Positions 24,610-31,815 of a DNA stretch of 64,000 nucleotides are shown here, piece after piece; within the stretch, counting starts at the first letter, position 1, and every line of letters begins with the position of its first letter. The position numbers and the translations under genes were made by a program. Under the pieces are notes generated by a model that was not told the DNA's origin, made no database searches, and saw nothing but the letters and a program-made list of their open reading frames with translations. Origin of the DNA: Streptomyces parvulus (lineage in GTDB: Bacteria > Actinomycetota > Actinomycetes > Streptomycetales > Streptomycetaceae); assembly GCF_014648855.1 (NCBI RefSeq), contig NZ_BMRX01000019.1:62001-126000 (forward strand). Reading direction: 5' to 3'.

Positions 24610-25113
24610 GTGACTGACTCGGGGACGGCGGAGAACGGGAACAGGCGCAGAGGCCGCGACGAGACCGAGGAGGAGCGCGCCGACCGGATGTGGACGGAGC
24701 TCATCCAGGAGGTCCGCGTCGCGCAGATGGGCGTGCAGATCCTGTTCGGCTTCCTGCTCACCGTCGTGTTCCAGTCCAAGTACGAGGAACTGTCGACCAC
24801 CGACCAGCGGATCTACCTGGTGACGGTGGTCCTCGGCGCCGTGACCACCGGCGCCCTGATCGGTCCGGTCTCCCTGCACCGCCTCGTCTCGGGGCGGCAG
24901 GTCAAGCCCCAGGCGGTCCGGTGGGCGTCGCGGCTGACCGTGCTCGGCCTGGTGCTGCTGCTCGCCACCATGGCCTGCTCACTCCTGCTGATCCTGCGCG
25001 TCGCCACCCACAACGGCGTCGTGCCCTACGTCGTGACCGGCGTGGTCCTCTGGTACCTGGTGTGCTGGTTCGGGATCCCGATGTGGACCCGGCGCCGCCA
25101 TTCAGCCCGCTGA
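24610..25113 (+). CDS. DUF6328-like four-helix membrane protein
   Basis: 167 aa. A charged N-terminus (RRRGRDETEEERADRMW) precedes four transmembrane helices at about 42-58, 72-92, 108-128 and 136-155. The segment WTELIQEVRVAQMGVQILFGFLLTVVFQ is the recognisable family block; function unknown. GTG start with GGAGGAACC. It is convergent with the SsgC-like gene, 7 bp between stops. Confidence 0.85.
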   Translation: MTDSGTAENGNRRRGRDETEEERADRMWTELIQEVRVAQMGVQILFGFLLTVVFQSKYEELSTTDQRIYLVTVVLGAVTTGALIGPVSLHRLVSGRQVKPQAVRWASRLTVLGLVLLLATMACSLLLILRVATHNGVVPYVVTGVVLWYLVCWFGIPMWTRRRHSAR

Positions 25114-25120
25114 GGCCGGG

Positions 25121-25546
25121 TCAGCCCTCGGCGGTCAGCTCCGCGAGGAAGTCGTCCACGCACACCCCCTCCCGGCCCGGCCGCACCACGGCGTAGGTCT
25201 CGCGCAGGAACGCCTGGACGGCCGCGGCCCAGACGAACACCACGGCCCGGTGGCGGCCCCCGTCGGGGCGGTCGTCACCGAGCAGTTCCACGCGGAGCTC
25301 GTCCCACACACCCCGCGACTGGGGCCGCAGGCGCACATCGCCGACGCCGACCGGCCGGGTGAGCCCCTCGCCGACCATCTGCCGGTCCAGCGTCCAGCGG
25401 GCGAGGACCCGGCCGTCGTGGCTGAACACCACGGTGATGGCGAAGGGATCGTCCGCGTCGTAGCCGAAGTGGGCGAGGACGGGGAAGCGGTCGGTGTCGC
25501 CCGTCCGGAGCTGGACGACCAGGGTCCTGTGCACGGCGGTGTTCAC
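25121..25546 (-). CDS. ssgC: SsgA-like sporulation/cell-division protein (SsgC-like)
   Basis: 141 aa. SsgA-like proteins control septum localisation and peptidoglycan remodelling in sporulating actinomycetes. The family pattern is clear: YDADDPFAITVVFSHDGRVLARWTLDRQMVGEGLTRPVGVGDVRLRP, then a C-terminal helix ending VCVDDFLAELTAE. It is soluble. The identity as SsgC among the paralogues is from recalled gene order relative to clpP3/clpP4, not from alignment. It is separated from the upstream LLM gene by a hairpin. Confidence 0.8.
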   Translation of the reverse strand: MNTAVHRTLVVQLRTGDTDRFPVLAHFGYDADDPFAITVVFSHDGRVLARWTLDRQMVGEGLTRPVGVGDVRLRPQSRGVWDELRVELLGDDRPDGGRHRAVVFVWAAAVQAFLRETYAVVRPGREGVCVDDFLAELTAEG

Positions 25547-25608
25547 GAGTGGCCTCCAGCGGGACGGACGTAGAGCCCTCTAGTACCCCGCCCACCGGCA
25601 AGATGCCC

Positions 25609-25637
25609 GGACACCCGGGTGATTCGTCCGGGTGTCC
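25609..25637 (-). terminator. Terminator of the F420 LLM oxidoreductase gene
   Basis: A perfect 10-bp stem (GGACACCCGG / CCGGGTGTCC) with a 9-nt loop, 8 bp beyond the gene's stop, separating it from the SsgC-like gene on the same strand. Confidence 0.75.
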
Positions 25638-25644
25638 CCGCCGC

Positions 25645-26622
25645 TCAGTCGCTCCCCAGCGCCTCGCGCAGCGCGGGCAGCAGCGTCTTCTCCGACCAGT
25701 CCAGGAAGGCGTGCTGGGTGTCGCCGCCGATCTGCACCAGGGCGACCTCGGTGAACCCGGCCTCCACGTACGGTCGCACGGCGGCCACGAAGGCGTCCGG
25801 ATCGTCGCCGCAGGGGATCGACGCGGCGACGTCGTCACGGGTGACGAACTGGGTGGCCGCGTCGAAGGAGTCCGGATGGGGCAGCTCCGAGTTGACCTTC
25901 CAGCCGCTGCCGAACCAGCGGAACTGGTCGTGGGCCCGGGCGATCGCCGCGTTCTTGTCGGGGTCGTAGCAGACCGGCAGCTGCCCCACGCGCGGCTTGC
26001 CCGTGCCGCCGTGCCGGTCGAAGGCGTCCAGCAGGTCCGCCTTCGGCTCGGTGGCGATCACCAGGTCGGCGAACTCGCCCGCCAGCCGGCAGGAGCGTTC
26101 GCCGGAGACGGCGACACCGATCGGCGGAGCGCTCTCGGGCAGGTCCCACAGCCGCGCCGACTCCACGTCGAAGTGGGTGCCGCGGTGGTTCACGTGGCCG
26201 CCCTCGAACAGCGCGCGGATGATCTCCAGGGCCTCCCGGAGCATCTCGTGCCGGACGTCCACCGAGGGCCAGCCGCCGCCCACCACGTGCTCGTTGAGGT
26301 TCTCGCCCGAGCCGAGTCCCAGCCGGAACCGGCCCTCCGACAGCAGCTGCATCGTCGCCGCCTTCTGCGCCACCACGGCCGGGTGGTACCGGAAGGTCGG
26401 GCACGTCACGTACGTCATCAGCGGGATGCGGGAGGTCGCCTGCGCCGCGGCGCCGAGCACGCTCCACGCGTACGGGGAGTGGCCCTGCGAGCGCAGCCAC
26501 GGGAAGTAGTGGTCCGAGGTCACCGAGAAGTCGAACCCGGCCTCCTCCGCCCGCACTACGTGGCCGACGAGTTCACGCGGGCCGGCCTGCTCGGTCATCA
26601 TCGTGTATCCGATACGTGCCAT
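25645..26622 (-). CDS. F420-dependent LLM-class oxidoreductase (TIGR03557-like)
   Basis: 325 aa luciferase-like TIM barrel. The start MARIGYTMMTEQAGPRELVGH, SVTSDHYFPWLRSQGHSPYAW, and LGLGSGENLNEHVVGGGWP match the F420-dependent glucose-6-phosphate-dehydrogenase-like subfamily TIGR03557. The reaction would be hydride transfer between a sugar/alcohol substrate and F420; substrate unknown. It is monocistronic: terminator downstream, pseudokinase gene ending 58 bp upstream. Confidence 0.88.
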   Translation of the reverse strand: MARIGYTMMTEQAGPRELVGHVVRAEEAGFDFSVTSDHYFPWLRSQGHSPYAWSVLGAAAQATSRIPLMTYVTCPTFRYHPAVVAQKAATMQLLSEGRFRLGLGSGENLNEHVVGGGWPSVDVRHEMLREALEIIRALFEGGHVNHRGTHFDVESARLWDLPESAPPIGVAVSGERSCRLAGEFADLVIATEPKADLLDAFDRHGGTGKPRVGQLPVCYDPDKNAAIARAHDQFRWFGSGWKVNSELPHPDSFDAATQFVTRDDVAASIPCGDDPDAFVAAVRPYVEAGFTEVALVQIGGDTQHAFLDWSEKTLLPALREALGSD

Positions 26623-26680
26623 GGCCGCCGGGTCCCCCGCCCCGGCCGACGGGAAACCGGCGGAAACGGGAGGGAAGCGG

Positions 26681-28270
26681 TCAGGCCGCCGTCTCCCGGA
26701 AGCTCTGGAGGAAGGCCGCGAGAGTCCGCTCGTTCCCGCCGTCGTCCCAGTCGGCGGCCGGGGTCGTCCAGCGCAGTGAGAAGCTGCGTCCCCCGCCGAG
26801 CAGGAAGCCGCGGCCGAAGGTGCGCACCCGGTCGCCGTCGTCGTGGGCCACCCACTGCATGTCGGCGGCCTCCCGGCCCCGGTACGTCGTCGCCCGGATC
26901 TCGCCGATCCGCCGGTAGCCCCCCGAGCGCTCCAGCTCCGGCTCGACGTCGTCGCGCCACACCGCCACCGGGTCCGCGCCCGCCCGCTCGCTGTAGGTGA
27001 CCGCGAGGGTGCGCGGGTCGCCGGACGCGCCGAAGACGACGCGGTAGGCGCCGTCCGGCACCCGCGAGGTGTCCAGGCGCCGCCAGTTCCCCGGCAGCGC
27101 CACGGAGAAGCCCTCCGGCGCCGTGTAGCGGCGGAACCCGGCAGGCAGGGCGTCCCCGTCCGGTCGCGACGGCGACGGACTCGCGCTCGTCGGGGGCGCG
27201 GAAGGCGCCGGTTCCCCGGGGGAGGGGGCCGTGGGAGCGGTGGGGGCGGACGGGCGCGGCCCCGCGTCGGTGGCGGAGCCGTCGTCCGTGCCGGGCAGTC
27301 CGTGGGTGACGGCGACGACGGCCACCGTGACCGTGGCGAGCGCGAGGGCGGTCCCGGCGACCGTGCGGCGCCCGCCCCGTCCGCGGCCCGCGTCCCGCGC
27401 GGCGGCGTACATCCCGCGCAGCCGGGGGCGCGGGAGCTCGTGCACCGCCGTGTCCGGGTCCTCCGTGAGCACCCGGGTGAGCGCCTCGCGGACCACCGGC
27501 CGGGTCAGCCTCTCGCGGGAGTCCTTGCGCAGCAGCCCCAGCACGGCCTGGGTGAGCGGGCCGGTGCGCACCGGGGTGCGCAGCGGCAGCCGGTCCACGC
27601 CCCTCAGCGTCGCCTCCGGCCGGCCCCGGTCACGGAAGGGCGGCCGTCCCTCGACCATCGTGTAGAGGACGGCGCCCAGCGTCCACAGGTCGGCGGCGGG
27701 GCCGATCCGCTCGTCGCGGGCCTGCTCGGGCGAGGCGTACGAGGGAGCGGTGAGCCGCGGGGCGAGGGTGGCGCCGGCCAGCCCGAAGCCGGTGACGACG
27801 ACCGAGCCGTCCTCGCGCATCAGCACCTGGCCGGGGCTCAGCTCGCCGTGGGTGATCCCCTCGCCGTGCGCCGCGTCCAGCACGGTCAGCAGCTCCAGGC
27901 CGACGCGGGCCGCGCGCACGTAGTTGAACGTGCCCTGCCGCTCCAGGAGATCGCCGAGCGGCACTCCGCCGACCCATTCGGTCACCGTCCACAGGGCGCC
28001 GTCCGCGACGACCGCGTCGACCACCGGCGCGATCCGCCCGGGGCACAGCGACTCCATGCTCTCGCAGGTGCGCAACACCCGCCCCGTGATCCGCGGGCCC
28101 GAGCCCCCCGTCTCGTCCTGCGGGAGCGCGGTCCGCGTGACCAGGCACGGACGGCCGGTCCCGGTGTCCTCCCCGGACCAGCAGACGCGGTTCACCTCCC
28201 GCTGGACGACCTCCAGCAGGCGGTACCGTCCGGCGACCAACTCGTGTGTGGAGACCTGCGCCCAGCCCAT
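26681..28270 (-). CDS. Membrane-anchored Ser/Thr pseudokinase
   Basis: 529 aa. A protein-kinase fold (about 14-280) has lost its catalytic residues: the lysine strand reads LVTRTAL, HRD is HGE (141-143), the Mg-binding Asn is Gln (LSPGQVLM) and DFG is GFG (161-163). The APE region (SYASPEQA) and helical lobe are intact. A transmembrane helix (about 305-325, VAGTALALATVTVAVVAV) and a Pro/Ser/Thr-rich stalk lead to an extracytoplasmic domain (about 390-529, YTAPEGFSVALPGNWRRLD) with no recognised family. It would sense outside and recruit partners inside (inference). Start 28270 has GAGGG 6 nt away; ATG 28276 lacks spacing. Confidence 0.85.
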   Translation of the reverse strand: MGWAQVSTHELVAGRYRLLEVVQREVNRVCWSGEDTGTGRPCLVTRTALPQDETGGSGPRITGRVLRTCESMESLCPGRIAPVVDAVVADGALWTVTEWVGGVPLGDLLERQGTFNYVRAARVGLELLTVLDAAHGEGITHGELSPGQVLMREDGSVVVTGFGLAGATLAPRLTAPSYASPEQARDERIGPAADLWTLGAVLYTMVEGRPPFRDRGRPEATLRGVDRLPLRTPVRTGPLTQAVLGLLRKDSRERLTRPVVREALTRVLTEDPDTAVHELPRPRLRGMYAAARDAGRGRGGRRTVAGTALALATVTVAVVAVTHGLPGTDDGSATDAGPRPSAPTAPTAPSPGEPAPSAPPTSASPSPSRPDGDALPAGFRRYTAPEGFSVALPGNWRRLDTSRVPDGAYRVVFGASGDPRTLAVTYSERAGADPVAVWRDDVEPELERSGGYRRIGEIRATTYRGREAADMQWVAHDDGDRVRTFGRGFLLGGGRSFSLRWTTPAADWDDGGNERTLAAFLQSFRETAA

Positions 28271-28571
28271 GGCCATCCCTCGTTCGCACCGCTGGCTCTC
28301 AGCTTGAACAGGGATACGGTGAACCGGCCCGGACGCGTTCAACGAATGCGCGATCCGACGCCTTTTCTGACCCTTCTTCAAAAGGCGCCGAACGTCTGCG
28401 CGAGCGAGAAGGCGGGAAATGCGGCCGCGTGGTCCGTACCAGCCCTGAACTGGGTGGTCGTCGCGCGGGGGTGCGGTGCGCAATTCCGCTGCGGACCGCA
28501 CCCCGCCGCAATTCCGGCCCCACCTCGGGGTAACCGCCGGTAATTCGGAGTGCGGTCCCGGAAAGGCGGTG
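28271..28571. other. 301-bp intergenic region with a hairpin
   Basis: No gene seen. It contains the promoter side of the pseudokinase gene and, at 28468-28504, a hairpin (GGGGTGCGGT / ACCGCACCCC, 17-nt loop) that would terminate transcripts of the PLP dehydratase gene from the minus strand. Confidence 0.6.
28468..28504 (-). terminator. Terminator of the PLP dehydratase gene
   Basis: Perfect 10-bp arms GGGGTGCGGT / ACCGCACCCC with a 17-nt loop, about 68 bp beyond the dehydratase stop. Confidence 0.6.
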
Positions 28572-29540
28572 TCAGCGCAGGCCGAAGCGGTCCGCCCAGG
28601 CGGCCATGTCGGCGGTCGTCGAATTCCCGCCGCAGACCACCAGACCGAGCCGGGCGCCGTCACCCACCCGCTCCAGCACCCGGCGGGCGGCCGGCAGCAG
28701 ACAGCCGGCGGCGGGCTCGGTCCACACCTTCGCGTGCTCGGCGAGCGCCAGCGACCCCTCGACGGCCTCCCGGTCCGGCACCACGAGCACCTCGGTGACC
28801 AGCGCCGACACATGCTCGTACGTCACCTGCGAGACCGCCGGCGCGCTCAGCGTGGTGACCACCGACGACAGGCTCACCGGCACCGGCCCGCCCGCCGCCA
28901 GCGCGCGGGACATCGCCTCGGCCCCCTCGGTCTCCACACCCCACACCCGCAGGTCCGGCCGCCGCGCCCGCAGCGCCGCGGCCACACCCGCGATCAGCCC
29001 GCCGCCCCCGATGCTCACCAGCACGTCGGTCAGCTCCCCGGCGTCCCGGTCGAACTCCAGCCCCACCGTGCCCTGCCCCGCGATCACCACCGGGTCGTCG
29101 AAGGGGTGCACCAGGGTCAGCCCCTCCTCCCGCAGCCGCGTCACGAGCGCGAAGGCGCTGTCCATGCCGTCGGTGAGCCGCACCAGCGCGCCCGCCTCCT
29201 CGGCGATCTCGACGGAACGGGCCGGTGCCGTGCGCGGCATCACCACCGTCGCCTTCACGTCCAGCGCGGCCGCCATCACCGCGACGGCGATGCCGTGGTT
29301 GCCGCCGCTGACCGCGACGACGCCCGCGGCGCGCTCGGCCTCGGTCAGCGACAGCAGCTTCGCCGTCGCGCCGCGCGCCTTGAACGAGCCGGTGCGCTGG
29401 AGCAGCTCCAGCTTCGCGGTGACCGGGACCCCGAGCAGTGCGGACAGCCCGGGACTGGGCACGGTCGGAGTGCGTACGACGTGTCCGGCGATCCGCTCGG
29501 CCGCGGCTTCGATCTCGTTGATCCCGATCAAGGCAGTCAT
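28572..29540 (-). CDS. Threonine/serine dehydratase-family PLP enzyme
   Basis: 322 aa fold-type II PLP enzyme. Schiff-base Lys in TGSFKARGA (about residue 54), the substrate loop SGGNHGIAVA, the phosphate-binding tetraglycine SIGGGGLIAGVA and a C-terminal CGGNSTT are all seen. It lacks the regulatory ACT domain, so it is like catabolic threonine dehydratase, serine dehydratase or serine racemase. It would deaminate L-Thr or L-Ser to the keto acid. Neighbours give no pathway. Confidence 0.88.
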   Translation of the reverse strand: MTALIGINEIEAAAERIAGHVVRTPTVPSPGLSALLGVPVTAKLELLQRTGSFKARGATAKLLSLTEAERAAGVVAVSGGNHGIAVAVMAAALDVKATVVMPRTAPARSVEIAEEAGALVRLTDGMDSAFALVTRLREEGLTLVHPFDDPVVIAGQGTVGLEFDRDAGELTDVLVSIGGGGLIAGVAAALRARRPDLRVWGVETEGAEAMSRALAAGGPVPVSLSSVVTTLSAPAVSQVTYEHVSALVTEVLVVPDREAVEGSLALAEHAKVWTEPAAGCLLPAARRVLERVGDGARLGLVVCGGNSTTADMAAWADRFGLR

Positions 29541-29651
29541 CCTTCCGGCGCGGGGTGGTGATCCACTCCTCGTCGCACCCTTTCGCGCGACGCGTCCGAG
29601 GTCAACCGCTTGCCACGGGCACGACGGCGCCGCCCGTCCGAGCGGGCCGCC

Positions 29652-30329
29652 TCAGTGCTGCTGCGCCTTCTGGGGCGTCGCCTCGCTCGGCCGGACCACG
29701 ACGAAGCCCTCGCCCTGGAGCAGCAGTTGCACGGCCTCGCCGGAACCGCCGCGCAGCATCGAGCCCATGGACTGCGAACGGTGCAGGGAGGTCTGCAGCC
29801 CCGCCGACCAGCCGACGATCGCGTCCGTGTCGACGTAGACCGGCTCCTGCGGGGAGACCGGGATGACCAGCGGGCTGCCCTCGCAGACCAGCCCCAGCCT
29901 GCCGTGCCCGGTGAAGACGCTGTTGAACAGCCCGCCGCCCGCGATGCCGGAGCCCTTCACGGTGGAGATGCGGTACGACAGCGAGGCGTCGAAGCACAGG
30001 ACGTTGCGGCCGTTCACGGTGAACTCGTCGCCGGGCTCGACCTCCACGATGAAGCAGTTCTGCGCCTCGTGCGCGAACCAGGCCTCACCCTGTCCGCGCA
30101 CCGCCATCAGCGGCAGCCCCTCGCCGGTGACGGCACGCTTGAGCATGCCGCCCACGCCCTGGCCCTTGCGTTCGAACTGGAGACCGCCGCGGTAGGCGAT
30201 CATCGCGCCCTGCCGGGCCAGCATCTCGCCGTTCACCGCGTAGCGGATGCACTTGGAGTTCTCGACGGTCATGCCCGGCGCGCTCGCGGGCAGCACCATG
30301 TGCTCACTGGAAAAGAGGTCACCCTTCAT
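29652..30329 (-). CDS. AIM24-family protein
   Basis: 225 aa of the AIM24/TIGR00266 beta-solenoid-like family (TRAP-like fold). Hallmarks are MLARQGAMIAYRGGLQFERKGQG, GEGLPLMAVRGQGEAWFA and PVYVDTDAIVGWSAGLQTSLH. Function unknown in bacteria; often found near stress or tellurium-resistance genes, and here the TerD-CAP-CAP gene is the next gene upstream (64 bp). ATG 30329 is used (AGGATG upstream); a 12-residue longer start is possible. Confidence 0.88.
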   Translation of the reverse strand: MKGDLFSSEHMVLPASAPGMTVENSKCIRYAVNGEMLARQGAMIAYRGGLQFERKGQGVGGMLKRAVTGEGLPLMAVRGQGEAWFAHEAQNCFIVEVEPGDEFTVNGRNVLCFDASLSYRISTVKGSGIAGGGLFNSVFTGHGRLGLVCEGSPLVIPVSPQEPVYVDTDAIVGWSAGLQTSLHRSQSMGSMLRGGSGEAVQLLLQGEGFVVVRPSEATPQKAQQH

Positions 30330-30393
30330 ACCGGCATCCTGGCCCGGAGAGTGCCGTTCCGCCAAGATCGGGCGCGGGTCCGCCTTCCGGCGG

Positions 30394-31695
30394 TCAGCCG
30401 CCGAAGAGCTGCGTCCAGTAGGTGCCGGCCCGTCCGCCGCCGGCCAGACCGACGCCGATGTGCGTGAACTCGGCCTTGAGGATGTTGGCGCGGTGCCCCG
30501 GGCTGTTCATCCAGCCCTCGACCACGTCGGCCGCGGAGCGCTGGCCGCAGGCTATGTTCTCGCCGACCGTGCGCCGGGCGGCCCCCGCGGCGGCGGCCCG
30601 GTCCCAGGGCTTTCCGCCGTCCGGATCGGTGTGCGCGTAGAAGTCCCGGGCCACCATGTCCGCGCTGTGCGCCTGCGCGGCCCGGGTCAGGGCGGTGTCG
30701 GCGGCCAGCTGACGCAGCCCCGCTCCGGCCCGCTCCCGGTTGGTCAGGCGGACGACCTCGGCCGTGACGCGGTCCAGGCCCTTCGGGGTGAGCGGCACGG
30801 CCCACAGCACCGTCCAGTACGTCTCGCCCGCGCGGCCGCCGGTGGCATGACCCCAGCCGGCGTGCGTGAAGGCCGTGTCGTGCAGGGTGCGCCGGGTGCG
30901 CTCGGTGCCCTGGCAGTACGCGACGAACTCGGCGGGCGTGCGCGGTCCGGAGACCAGGTGCTCGCCGACGGTGAGGTAGGCGAACCCGGCCGAGACGGCG
31001 CGCTGGTGGACCGAGACGCCGTCCCGGGTCTCGATGCTCAGCGTGCCCGCGGCGGCCATGGCGGCGGCGTGCGCCCCGGCCGCGGCGTGCAACCGGGCGT
31101 CCGCCGTGATGGGGGGTGAACCGGCCGCCGTCCGGGCGGCGTTGACCAGGCCGAGGAAGCCGTCCGCGTCCGCGTCGGGCACGGTCGGCGGGCCCGGCGC
31201 GGTGGGCGGGGCGGCGTCGTCGAGCACGTCCACCCCGAAGTCCCGGGCCAGCCCGGCGAGTCCGTCGGCGTACCCCTGGCCGAGGGCGCGCAGCTTCCAG
31301 CCCGCCCCGCGCCGGTACAGCTCCGCCAGCAGCAGCACCGTCTCGGAGCCGGGGCGCGCGGGGGTGAACCGGGCCAGGGTGCGGCCGGCGGCGTCGGTGA
31401 CGTGCAGGACGGGGGCGGGGAGCGCGCCGAGCGCGGTTTCGGGGTCGGACGGGCTGACCACCACCGTCACCCGGGTCGCGCCGGGCCGCAGCCGGGCGGG
31501 ATCGACGGTGAGCGTGCCGTCGGCGAGCCGGGCGCCGGGGGCCCGCGGCTGGTTGTAGAAGACGAAGTCCCCGTCCCCGCCGACCTTTCCTCCGTCGTCC
31601 GTGACGAGCGCCGACACGTCGAAGGCGCCGGGCACCCGAACCGTCACGGGGCCGCCGGGCAGGGGGACGTTGCCCCCGGGGACCAACTCGCTCAT
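30394..31695 (-). CDS. TerD-domain protein fused to two CAP domains
   Basis: 433 aa, no signal peptide. Residues 1-165 form a TerD/tellurium-resistance domain (VPGAFDVSALVTDDGGKVGGDGDFVFYNQ, the calcium-binding Asp-rich pattern DDGGKV..DGDFVFYN). Then come two CAP/SCP domains: about 178-300 (GFLGLVNAARTAAG, AGWGHATGG) and about 312-433 (EVVRLTNRERAGAG, GENIACGQRSAADVVEGWMNSPGHRANIL). The first CAP lacks most His/Glu site residues; the second keeps them. TerD proteins bind calcium in stress signalling; CAP domains are usually secreted, so a cytosolic TerD-CAP-CAP arrangement is unusual. Confidence 0.88.
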   Translation of the reverse strand: MSELVPGGNVPLPGGPVTVRVPGAFDVSALVTDDGGKVGGDGDFVFYNQPRAPGARLADGTLTVDPARLRPGATRVTVVVSPSDPETALGALPAPVLHVTDAAGRTLARFTPARPGSETVLLLAELYRRGAGWKLRALGQGYADGLAGLARDFGVDVLDDAAPPTAPGPPTVPDADADGFLGLVNAARTAAGSPPITADARLHAAAGAHAAAMAAAGTLSIETRDGVSVHQRAVSAGFAYLTVGEHLVSGPRTPAEFVAYCQGTERTRRTLHDTAFTHAGWGHATGGRAGETYWTVLWAVPLTPKGLDRVTAEVVRLTNRERAGAGLRQLAADTALTRAAQAHSADMVARDFYAHTDPDGGKPWDRAAAAGAARRTVGENIACGQRSAADVVEGWMNSPGHRANILKAEFTHIGVGLAGGGRAGTYWTQLFGG

Positions 31696-31815
31696 CGTGC
31701 CGCCCTGTGTCGTGTGTTCGCGCTCCGGGTGTGCGGGTGGGGCCTCGCGTACGGGTTTCGGTGCCGGGTCAACGTGCGCCGGGCGGCCCTGGTTCCCGTC
31801 GTCCGCGCCCGTGTC

